Shown: positions 1 to 4,839 of the stretch, in pieces | How positions within the stretch are numbered: the first letter of the stretch is position 1 | Layout of the letters: each line of letters opens with the position of its first letter | Source of the DNA: Nitrospira lenta | GTDB taxonomy: Bacteria; Nitrospirota; Nitrospiria; Nitrospirales; Nitrospiraceae | DNA: 5,315 bases | Assembly (NCBI GenBank): GCA_945906715.1 | Contig: CAMDRK010000205.1 | Location: forward strand, 1 to 5,315 | Reading direction: 5' to 3' | Program-made: the position numbers and the translations under genes | The notes under the pieces: model-generated | What the model was told of the DNA's origin: nothing | Seen by the model: only the letters and a program-made list of their open reading frames with translations | Database searches by the model: none

Positions 1-573
1 AGCCTCGGAATGTTCGCCGATATACTCCTCCAACTGTTGCCAAAATCCGCCGTCATTGCGAATTTTTTTACAGGATGCGCAGATCGGGATGAGGCCTCTG
101 AGGACTTTGACATCCCGTAGCGCTTTCTGCAGCTCATCATTGCTTCGACGGAGCTCCCCTTCACGTGTTTTGCGGCAGTCCATTTCATTTTTCAATGCCA
201 GCGCGGAAGCGACACGTGCCAAGAGTTCCACGCTGTTTACCGGTTTAGTAATGTAATCAATCGCTCCCGCCGTAAAAGCGGCTTGGAGACTCGAGTGGTC
301 GTTTTTGGCCGTGACCATGATGATAGGAATATCGCTAAGGTGCAGTCGGCCTTTGATCTGGCGACAGGCTTCGACTCCATCCATCTCCGGCATCAGAACA
401 TCCATTAGAATCAAATCGATCAGGATGGGCGGCTCCTGGCCGTCCATGTCGAGCATGGAAAACGCAACCTTTGCCGAGTCGGCACTCAGAAGATCCGTAT
501 GGCCTGATTTTTCAAGTAATGCGCGGAGGAGCACCTGCTGGTCTGGAGAATCGTCAACGATAAGAATGCCCAT
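1..573 (-). CDS. Response regulator, receiver domain plus start of Cys-x-x-Cys C-terminal module (3' end cut by window edge)
   Basis: Two-component signalling protein acting in the cytosol; a partner histidine kinase would phosphorylate it. The 191 visible residues open with a CheY-like receiver domain (about 1-125): acidic pair D7-D8, phospho-acceptor D58 in LILMDVLMPEMDG, switch Thr T88 in MVTAK, and conserved K110-P111. A charged helix, probably coiled coil, covers about 126-158. It leads into a module starting LRGLIPICASCKKIR with C165 and C168, then W178 and EEYIGEHSEA. This module recurs at the C-terminus of response regulators and PAS-type kinases, where the remainder usually carries a second Cys pair; that part lies outside the window. 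There is no DNA-binding or GGDEF domain so far, so the output is unknown. The ATG at 573-571 follows AGGAG (582-578). The gene lies 70 bp downstream of yqeY on the same strand and may also have its own promoter. Confidence 0.93.
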   Translation of the reverse strand, partial: MGILIVDDSPDQQVLLRALLEKSGHTDLLSADSAKVAFSMLDMDGQEPPILIDLILMDVLMPEMDGVEACRQIKGRLHLSDIPIIMVTAKNDHSSLQAAFTAGAIDYITKPVNSVELLARVASALALKNEMDCRKTREGELRRSNDELQKALRDVKVLRGLIPICASCKKIRNDGGFWQQLEEYIGEHSEA

Positions 574-577
574 GCGA

Positions 578-585
578 CTCCTCTC
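578..585 (-). promoter_or_regulatory. Ribosome binding site of the response regulator
   Basis: On the minus strand this reads GAGAGGAG, 4 nt before the ATG at 573. It fixes the start, because the receiver fold begins immediately after it (MGILIVDDS). Confidence 0.7.
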
Positions 586-589
586 ATGC

Positions 590-610
590 GCGCGCACAGA
601 ATGTGCGTGC
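590..610 (-). other. Imperfect stem-loop in the leader of the response regulator
   Basis: On the minus strand GCACGCACA and TGTGCGCGC face each other across a 3-nt TTC loop. Eight of nine positions pair, with one A-C mismatch; on the plus strand that position would be a G-U pair. The structure ends 4 bases before the purine-rich ribosome binding site. It has no following T-run, so a rho-independent terminator for yqeY is unlikely. It could be an operator, a translational control hairpin or chance. Confidence 0.3.
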
Positions 611-621
611 AATCACCATTC

Positions 622-630
622 AGTATAGCA
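622..630 (-). promoter_or_regulatory. Candidate extended -10 promoter for the response regulator
   Basis: The minus strand reads TGC-TATACT: a 5/6 match to TATAAT with the TGn extension. No good -35 is found 16-18 bp upstream, as expected for some extended -10 promoters. Transcription would start near 615 and give a leader of about 42 nt containing the 590-610 stem-loop. If real, the response regulator can be expressed apart from yqeY. Confidence 0.35.
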
Positions 631-643
631 GGCACTGATTGGG

Positions 644-1090
644 CTATTGGAGCTTGGCACGGACGAGGTCGCTGATCTGCTTGCCGTCAGCAGATTGGCC
701 TGCCACTCGAACCATCACGGCTTTCATCACCGCGCCCATCTCTTTCAGAGATCGAGCGCCGGTTTCCTGAATGACCAGGTTCACAACAACGGAGAGTTGA
801 TCGAGAGAGAGGGCTGGAGGAAGATACGATTCGAGAATGGTGATTTCCTGTCGTTCTTTTGCTGCGAGTTCTGCTCGATTGCCTTTTTCAAACTGTTCAA
901 CCGATTCCCGTCGCTGCTTGATCATGGTCGTCATCACGCGGCTCATTTCGACATCGTCGAGATCCTTCTTGACCTCCAGTTCCCTATTCATCACGGCGGC
1001 CTTGATCATGCGAATGACGTCCATCCGCAATTGGTCGCGGGCCTTCATGGCAAGCTTAAGATCTTCTGTCAGACGATCGTGCAACGACAT
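644..1090 (-). CDS. yqeY: GatB/YqeY domain-containing protein
   Basis: A 148-aa stand-alone protein related to the C-terminal, tRNA-contacting helical domain of the GatB subunit of Asp/Glu-tRNA amidotransferase. It is cytosolic and its exact role is not established; a tRNA-related function is inferred from the family. Family signatures run through the whole length: N-terminal LTEDLKLAMKARDQLRMDVIRM (about 7-28), KQRRESVEQFEKGNR (58-72), ELAAKERQEITILESYLP (74-91), MGAVMKAVM (118-126) and the closing GQSADGKQISDLVRAKL (131-147). The length is normal for the family. The ATG at 1090 is chosen over a GTG at 1141. The family homology starts at MSLHDRL, and the promoter found at 1127-1155 would put the GTG upstream of the transcription start. 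The ribosome site is weak (GAG about 6 nt before the ATG). In many bacteria yqeY sits with rpsU, dnaG and rpoD; here it is beside a response regulator and a divergent envelope gene. Confidence 0.93.
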   Translation of the reverse strand: MSLHDRLTEDLKLAMKARDQLRMDVIRMIKAAVMNRELEVKKDLDDVEMSRVMTTMIKQRRESVEQFEKGNRAELAAKERQEITILESYLPPALSLDQLSVVVNLVIQETGARSLKEMGAVMKAVMVRVAGQSADGKQISDLVRAKLQ

Positions 1091-1126
1091 CGAAATCTCG
1101 TGGGTGAGAGAGCGTGACCGGGATGG

Positions 1127-1155
1127 AGAATACCTCTTCACTTGACGCCAGTCAA
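1127..1155 (-). promoter_or_regulatory. Sigma70-type promoter for yqeY
   Basis: On the minus strand a -35 TTGACT (1155-1150, 5/6 match) is followed by exactly 17 bp and a -10 TATTCT (1132-1127, 4/6 match). Transcription would start near 1120, about 30 nt before the ATG at 1090. This is the best promoter match in the window, but it rests on consensus alone. Confidence 0.5.
1142..1155. repeat. Inverted repeat TTGAC-N4-GTCAA over the yqeY -35
   Basis: Perfect 5-bp arms TTGAC (1142-1146) and GTCAA (1151-1155) are separated by GCCA. The right arm is the core of the yqeY -35 on the minus strand. The left arm is a mirror -35-like TTGACG on the plus strand, but no acceptable -10 lies 16-18 bp downstream of it. 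It could be a regulator half-site pair or a chance symmetric element. Confidence 0.25.
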
Positions 1156-1214
1156 TGTATCGTCATCACTCGTACGGTGATCTTCCAAACATGGTTTTCG
1201 TGTCAAGCGTGGAG

Positions 1215-1220
1215 TATGAT
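1215..1220 (+). promoter_or_regulatory. Candidate -10 element for the CsgG-like/lipoprotein unit
   Basis: TATGAT matches TATAAT at 5/6 positions and lies about 57 bp before the ATG at 1278, which would give a leader of about 50 nt. The -35 region at the right distance (TGGTTT, 1192-1197) is poor, so this promoter is weak, activator-dependent or not real. Confidence 0.22.
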
Positions 1221-1277
1221 ACACCCAAGATCAGGTTGCGGATCGAAACAAGCCTGGGGAATGTTGGGAGGCTGGCC

Positions 1278-1922
1278 ATGACAAAGCGAGGCTCAGTAGT
1301 CCAGCTGGTGACAATCCTCACGATGGCGATTCTCGTGGCGAATTGCGCAACCGCCGCCAAGCAAATGCCTCCAACATTCAGCTTTCACCCCACACCTCTG
1401 ATGTTACCGATTCCTGCCGACGTCCAGCGTGTGGCGGTGCTGTATCCACGCGAAGCTCATCCCGATTGGTCCAGCGCCTATGGTCGTTTGGAAGGGGCGG
1501 CATTCCAACTCAAGACATTTCGCCCAAGCCTGAGGATCATCGATCGCTCCCATATGCCGGCCATCGTCTCGGAGCAGCGGCTTCAGGTCGGGGGGCTTGT
1601 TTCTGAAGATAGTGCCGTCAGAATCGGACAGATGTTGGGCGTAGACAGCGTGTTGATCTATCGAATCGAAGGGCCAACGATACGCGACCGGTTCTTCGCG
1701 CGAGCGCATCGAGATCTTCCGTCGGTGACCATCACAAGCAAAATTATTCGAGTAGAGAGCGGGGAAGTTGTTTATCACAACGTGGTGACAGCGCGTGCAG
1801 ATGAGGCCGAGGGATTCGGCTGGTCACTTTCAGACAAAATAGACTACCATCGATGGAGCAGCGAGGCATTAGACCGGGGCATTATGCAGACCGTCTATGA
1901 TTTACACCGGGCCTTTGATTAA
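1278..1922 (+). CDS. CsgG-fold exported protein, probable lipoprotein of unknown function
   Basis: This 214-aa protein is exported to the periplasm or outer membrane. An N-terminal hydrophobic segment (about 8-22) follows MTKR and ends in VANC with C23 as possible lipid-attachment cysteine. Asn just before the Cys is unusual for a lipobox, and cleavage by signal peptidase I near ATA (24-26) is possible. The mature part resembles the CsgG/LpoB/TolB-N-like alpha-beta fold. It has a first strand RVAVLYP (51-57), a helix AYGRLEGAAFQLK (67-79), LRIIDRSHMPAIVSEQRLQVGGL (85-107), the typical SAVRIGQMLGVDSVLIYRIEG (112-132), and a strand pair ending in VTITSKIIRVESGEVVYHNVV (150-170). CsgG itself is larger and forms a secretion pore; the transmembrane hairpins of CsgG are not evident here, so pore formation should not be assumed. 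The ATG at 1278 follows GGGAGG (1266-1271) at 6 nt; the in-frame extension to 1155 has no such site and would bury the signal sequence. It is probably cotranscribed with the next gene. Confidence 0.82.
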   Translation: MTKRGSVVQLVTILTMAILVANCATAAKQMPPTFSFHPTPLMLPIPADVQRVAVLYPREAHPDWSSAYGRLEGAAFQLKTFRPSLRIIDRSHMPAIVSEQRLQVGGLVSEDSAVRIGQMLGVDSVLIYRIEGPTIRDRFFARAHRDLPSVTITSKIIRVESGEVVYHNVVTARADEAEGFGWSLSDKIDYHRWSSEALDRGIMQTVYDLHRAFD

Positions 1923-1940
1923 CCGTATGGAGATCAAAAG

Positions 1941-2159
1941 ATGCGAATGAGTCATCGGCGAGGCCGTATGCAGCAACGTGGGATCGCTATGGTCGTAGGG
2001 CTGTTCGTCTTCTCGCTGATCACAGCTTGCGCCAGCGATCAAACCAAACCCCTTCCGCAGCCGACCCCAGACCAAGTGCGCGGCCATGCAGACCGGGCCT
2101 TCGAAAAGCTCAAACAAGAGGAACCGGAACGAGCCGCCCAACCACCGGTGCCACGGTAG
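1941..2159 (+). CDS. Small lipoprotein of unknown function
   Basis: A 72-aa precursor that I do not recognise. The N-terminus is strongly basic (MRMSHRRGRMQQRG). It is followed by a hydrophobic stretch (about 15-28) and a good lipobox LITAC with C30. Ala at the position after the Cys, not Asp, is compatible with transfer to the outer membrane. The mature part is only about 43 residues: a Pro-rich linker (KPLPQPTPDQ), one short charged helix (HADRAFEKLKQEEPERA) and a Pro-rich end. There is no room for an enzymatic domain, so an anchoring, accessory or partner-binding role is more likely. The ATG at 1941 follows GGAG (1929-1932) at 8 nt; an ATG at 1947 is in frame but too far from it. The gene begins 18 bp after the CsgG-like gene, so the two are almost certainly one transcript and may act together. 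Its stop lies 13 bp from the stop of the convergent MFS gene, with no clear terminator between. Confidence 0.78.
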   Translation: MRMSHRRGRMQQRGIAMVVGLFVFSLITACASDQTKPLPQPTPDQVRGHADRAFEKLKQEEPERAAQPPVPR

Positions 2160-2172
2160 CGAATCCGGCATT

Positions 2173-3576
2173 CTATCGATTCGATTTGGGTAAGGCCCAG
2201 CCCACAAACTGGGCGACTGGCTTCACAAGCGGCAGCTCCCAGAGAAGTTGTTGGCGAGAAATGCTCGTCACTTGGCGCGCTTCATGGAAGGTTCCAAGAA
2301 GACAGGACGAGACCAGCAACCGCAACAGGCCCGAAAGAAAGAAGACAAAAGGCAAATTAGAGATAGGCTGCAGAACAACCCCTCCCCACTCGATGCGGGA
2401 AGGAAGATGCTCAACCAACCAGCTCCCGAGCAAGGCTCCTACCGACCATCCTACGGCGTTGACTGTACTATACAGCGCAATGGCTTTCGCTCGTTCCTCC
2501 GGTCTAACCGAATCGAACACATAATTTTGCAGCCCCAAGGCCAAGCCGGCCCAAATGACGCCGCCTAGAAAATTAACGGCCAACAGAAAGCCTAGATTCG
2601 TGCTCACAAGGTAGAGCATCGGCAAAAATGGCACCGTGAAGCCGGTAATGGACAACAATGCTTTGTTTCCGAAACGATCTCCGAATTGGCCCCAGGCCTG
2701 CAGGGTAAGAAGTTGGCCGAGGAGACCGGTGGCCAACCATCCTCCGTAACCGAGATATGACAGGTGAAGATCCTGTAGCATGTACAAGACGAAAAATGGG
2801 CCAGCGATCAACACAGACGCATGCATCAGGCCTGAGAAGAACAGGAAGCGGCGGAAGTCCTTCGTTGCGCTCTGCCGAAAGAAGCCACGAAATCCTTGCT
2901 GCGCCTCCTGGTGGGCAGTCGGATGCAGGTCTTGAACGGGTGACAAGGCCGCTGCCGAGAGGATGCGAACACTTCCGGCCAAGGCAAAGATCAGCACGAA
3001 TCCCCACCAAGCAGCGGGGGAATCTTGCCAGAGGCTCAACACCCAACCGGCTCCACAAAGCGCGAAGAAGCTGAGACCCGCGATAATTTTGGCGCGGCGC
3101 GCAAAATAGGCGCCCCGTTCATGCTGATCGATCCAATCCGTAATCAAGCTATTCCAAGCCGGCGAGGTGAAGTGCGCACAAGCAAAATACGCGGCGGCGC
3201 CGCTGACGACGAGCCAAGGCCCCCACTGCGGAAACGACAACGGCAGGAGCACGATGGGAATCCAGACGAATGCTTGCCCGACGGTGCCGGAAAAAATGAT
3301 GGCTTTGCGATCGGGGAACCACTGTAATAACTTCACGGAGGCGAGTTGGGCTCCTGTCCCGATGAGTTGGGGCAATGCCGACAACACACTCAATTGAAAG
3401 GGGCTTGCTTGCAGGAGTAGAGCAAAGGCGGAGAGATATTGCTCCCCGCTGCCTTGCGTAATGGCCTGGCAAGCGCCATCTCTGAGGCCGTAGCGAAGAC
3501 CTTGCTCGTTGGCTCTCTGCGCCTGGGAATTGTCTGGCACAGTCTCTTCCGAACGTCCGGATAACGTGGGATGCAC
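2173..3576 (-). CDS. Major facilitator superfamily (MFS) transporter
   Basis: A 467-aa inner-membrane secondary transporter; the substrate cannot be read from the sequence. A hydrophilic N-terminus (1-35) is followed by about 12 hydrophobic segments in two six-helix halves. The first half is at roughly 45-66, 66-86, 93-114, 120-142, 162-182 and 187-211. The second is at 242-268, 274-296, 305-325, 328-350, 365-387 and 405-428. A basic central loop (212-241) joins the halves. The MFS motif A appears in degenerate form as FPDRKA (87-92) and more clearly as GQFGDRFGNKALL (296-308). HERGAYFARR (152-161) between helices 4 and 5 and RPEERAKAIALYSTVNAVGWSVGALLGSWL (358-387) before and in helix 11 are also family-like. 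It starts at GTG 3576, preceded by AAAGGA at a spacing of 4 nt; the next in-frame GTG (residue 13) lacks a comparable site. The gene is monocistronic in the window, convergent with the small lipoprotein and divergent from the secreted protein at 3731. Confidence 0.93.
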   Translation of the reverse strand: MHPTLSGRSEETVPDNSQAQRANEQGLRYGLRDGACQAITQGSGEQYLSAFALLLQASPFQLSVLSALPQLIGTGAQLASVKLLQWFPDRKAIIFSGTVGQAFVWIPIVLLPLSFPQWGPWLVVSGAAAYFACAHFTSPAWNSLITDWIDQHERGAYFARRAKIIAGLSFFALCGAGWVLSLWQDSPAAWWGFVLIFALAGSVRILSAAALSPVQDLHPTAHQEAQQGFRGFFRQSATKDFRRFLFFSGLMHASVLIAGPFFVLYMLQDLHLSYLGYGGWLATGLLGQLLTLQAWGQFGDRFGNKALLSITGFTVPFLPMLYLVSTNLGFLLAVNFLGGVIWAGLALGLQNYVFDSVRPEERAKAIALYSTVNAVGWSVGALLGSWLVEHLPSRIEWGGVVLQPISNLPFVFFLSGLLRLLVSSCLLGTFHEARQVTSISRQQLLWELPLVKPVAQFVGWALPKSNR

Positions 3577-3580
3577 AGAA

Positions 3581-3596
3581 TCCTTTCCTGAAAGGA
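3581..3596 (-). promoter_or_regulatory. Palindrome enclosing the ribosome binding site of the MFS gene
   Basis: Perfect 7-bp arms TCCTTTC and GAAAGGA are separated by 2 bases. On the minus strand the right arm is the Shine-Dalgarno sequence, 4 nt before the GTG at 3576. As RNA it could fold as a 6-bp stem with a 4-nt loop and hide the ribosome site. As DNA it could be an operator. It supports the GTG start. Confidence 0.4.
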
Positions 3597-3655
3597 ACCT
3601 CTGAACGAGAGTAGCATAGGCAGGGCTCAGAGCGTACAGAGATGAGTCTCTTGGA

Positions 3656-3668
3656 CAATCGACGATTG
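3656..3668. promoter_or_regulatory. Perfect 13-bp palindrome, candidate operator
   Basis: CAATCG-A-CGATTG is a perfect 6+1+6 inverted repeat in the divergent region between the MFS gene and the secreted-protein gene. Its right end overlaps the candidate -35 TTGACC (3666-3671). The symmetry suits a dimeric repressor, but no regulator gene is adjacent to name. Confidence 0.35.
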
Positions 3669-3694
3669 ACCGATTACAGATCTCTCGTTACCAT
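3666..3694 (+). promoter_or_regulatory. Candidate sigma70-type promoter for the secreted-protein gene
   Basis: A -35 TTGACC (5/6 match) is followed by 17 bp and a -10 TACCAT (3689-3694, 4/6 match). Transcription would start near 3701, about 30 nt before the ATG at 3731. The -35 is overlapped by the 13-bp palindrome. The -10 lies inside a second short inverted repeat, CGTTA-N3-TAACG (3686-3698). Confidence 0.35.
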
Positions 3695-3730
3695 AACGGG
3701 GCGAGTGGACAACGGATCATGGTGGGACTA

Positions 3731-4369
3731 ATGACGAAAGCCAGAATGAAAGGAACGCAGCTCTTAGCGAGCGTATTTGCCTGCCTGAGCATCATCGTTT
3801 GCGCCTGGCAGACAGTGGAAGCGCGGGATCCGTTTGCGCCAAAGGAGCAAGCGACAACCGAGATCGATCCCACGCAGAGCCCGTCGTTCGACGAACAGAA
3901 AAAGGATATCCCTCAATCTCTGTTTACCTGGATCAAGATGGCCAAAGGGTATGACATGGAATGGGATACGTTCGGACGGAAAGGCTGGTACACGCAAGAT
4001 CCGCGGCTGAAACCTATCGAACCGGGATCGGTGTTTCACCGAAATATTCCCGCAATCTATATTGTGTTCGAGTCAGCCCCCTTGGAAGATCCTGCCCAGT
4101 TCAGCGCACAATGGTTTAAGGAGGGAGAGAAGGGTGGCCTCTCATCCGTCCCGCTCGGCAAAGACACCTTGGAAGTGCCGGGACATGAACGCTATGGATT
4201 CCTGGAACTCAAGAAACCCGGAGACGCCTGGGCCGTCGGGACGTATCTGGTGAAACTATTCATCACGCCGCTCGGACAACAGTCCTTTCATGCGGCCAAT
4301 CAAGTGGGCACCATGCGGTTCACGATCATTGAGGATGCTGCTCCCGCCGGCGTGAATCCACACAAGTAG
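3731..4369 (+). CDS. Secreted protein of unknown function, probable beta-sandwich domain
   Basis: A 212-aa precursor not recognised as a named family. The N-terminus MTKARMKGTQ is followed by a hydrophobic core (about 11-26) and a likely signal peptidase I site VEA|RD after residue 31, so it should be periplasmic or secreted. C18 and C24 lie in the signal core without a lipobox. The mature protein has a polar, Pro/Asp/Gln-rich linker (about 32-62) and a helix-like, aromatic-rich stretch (SLFTWIKMAKGYDMEWDTFGRKGWY, 63-87). From about 95 to 200 it has alternating beta-type strands: IPAIYIVFES, FSAQWFKEG, YGFLELKKP, WAVGTYLVKLFIT and VGTMRFTIIED. The W-x-x-G-x-Y-x-V-x-L pattern with flanking strands resembles Ig-like or other beta-sandwich modules of envelope proteins; that is inference. 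Three in-frame ATGs compete (3719, 3731, 3746). I prefer 3731, which has GGTGGG shortly before it and a typical signal-peptide n-region; 3719 would add four residues. The gene stands alone, divergent from the MFS gene. Confidence 0.8.
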   Translation: MTKARMKGTQLLASVFACLSIIVCAWQTVEARDPFAPKEQATTEIDPTQSPSFDEQKKDIPQSLFTWIKMAKGYDMEWDTFGRKGWYTQDPRLKPIEPGSVFHRNIPAIYIVFESAPLEDPAQFSAQWFKEGEKGGLSSVPLGKDTLEVPGHERYGFLELKKPGDAWAVGTYLVKLFITPLGQQSFHAANQVGTMRFTIIEDAAPAGVNPHK

Positions 4370-4376
4370 ACCTCCT

Positions 4377-4407
4377 ATGGGCACGCACTACTAGCACCGA
4401 TGCCCAT
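4377..4407 (+). terminator. Stem-loop after the secreted-protein gene, possible terminator
   Basis: Perfect 7-bp arms ATGGGCA (4377-4383) and TGCCCAT (4401-4407) lie 7 bp after the stop codon and enclose a 17-nt loop. No T-run follows on the plus strand, so this is not a canonical rho-independent terminator. It may protect the mRNA end or be a protein-binding inverted repeat. Confidence 0.3.
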
Positions 4408-4474
4408 CTGCGAAAACGTTGGAAATGCCTACGGCAGTGACGGATAGAATCATAAAACAAAGAAAAGGAATACG

Positions 4475-4759
4475 ATGGGAGACCGCACCAAAATTACTGA
4501 CCCGGAGAAGTTAGCCCTGCTCTACGAGCGGTTTCGAGATGTCTGTCTCGTCGAAAAGGAAGTGTGGAAAGAGATCTTCATGCCGCGGGATATCACGCAG
4601 GGGCCAGTACGAACGAATGTTCAAGATCGCTACGACGTCGAAATCGACGATCAGGCCATCGAAGACGCGTTGGACGCCAACATCCCACGCGGAAGCCAAG
4701 CCCTGGCTGCCGCAATCGAGGCGTATCGAGCCAATATTTCGTTTTATCGAAAAGCCTGA
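4475..4759 (+). CDS. Hypothetical small soluble protein, 94 aa
   Basis: I do not recognise this protein. It has no signal peptide or membrane segment and should be cytosolic and mostly helical. Visible parts are a helix at about 9-35 (DPEKLALLYERFRDVCLVEKEVWKEIF), a central polar segment (36-56, MPRDITQGPVRTNVQDRYDVE), an acidic stretch DDQAIEDALDANI (58-70) and a closing helix (75-93) rich in Ala and aromatics (SQALAAAIEAYRANISFYRK). It is acidic overall, with a single Cys at residue 24. No known catalytic or nucleic-acid-binding motif is seen. The ATG at 4475 follows AAAAGGAA at a good spacing, which supports translation. A TAGAAT (4445-4450) could be a -10, but the nearest -35-like TTGGAA (4419-4424) is 20 bp away. 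It lies 105 bp after the secreted-protein gene and is convergent with the HtpX gene, so it is probably transcribed alone. Confidence 0.7.
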   Translation: MGDRTKITDPEKLALLYERFRDVCLVEKEVWKEIFMPRDITQGPVRTNVQDRYDVEIDDQAIEDALDANIPRGSQALAAAIEAYRANISFYRKA

Positions 4760-4804
4760 GGGGGTTAGACCTCATGACTCACGAATGTTCTCTGGAGCCC
4801 CCTC
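4758..4804. terminator. Inverted repeat between convergent genes, weak bidirectional terminator candidate
   Basis: GAGGGGG (4758-4764, overlapping the TGA of the 94-aa gene) and CCCCCTC (4798-4804) are perfect 7-bp arms around a 33-nt spacer. On the minus strand AGGCTTTT follows, giving only four T. The GC-only core and the position between two converging stops favour a termination role; the long loop and lack of a T-run argue against it. Confidence 0.27.
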
Positions 4805-4839
4805 GCCTCTTGCCCAAACATTCATCGGGCGCCAAACGG

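Noticed and set aside
647..1117. Plus-strand reading frame of 156 codons opposite yqeY
   Set aside because: It lies entirely opposite a well-supported family gene, has low-complexity His/Phe-rich composition and no ribosome site.
1091..1141. N-terminal extension of yqeY from a GTG at 1141
   Set aside because: The 17 extra residues are Arg/Ser-rich and unlike the family, homology starts at MSLHDRL, and the best promoter has its -10 at 1127-1132, inside the extension.
1142..1170. Plus-strand promoter starting with TTGACG at 1142
   Set aside because: The hexamer at 17 bp (ATCACT) matches the -10 consensus at only two positions, and 16 or 18 bp spacing is no better.
1155..1277. N-terminal extension of the CsgG-like protein from an ATG at 1155
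   Set aside because: It would place 41 residues before the signal sequence; the ATG at 1278 has GGGAGG at 6 nt and the 1155 start has no ribosome site.
2160..2172. Terminator between the convergent small lipoprotein and MFS genes
   Set aside because: Only 13 bp separate the stops, and I see no hairpin with a T-run in or next to them.
2027..2524. Plus-strand frame overlapping the small lipoprotein and the MFS 3' end
   Set aside because: The translation is Arg/Ser/Thr/Pro-rich with no domain, and it overlaps two better-supported genes.
2573..3658. Several frames of 100-169 codons on both strands within the MFS gene
   Set aside because: They are Arg/Pro-rich shadow frames of a GC-rich membrane-protein gene whose own frame has clear MFS helices and motifs.
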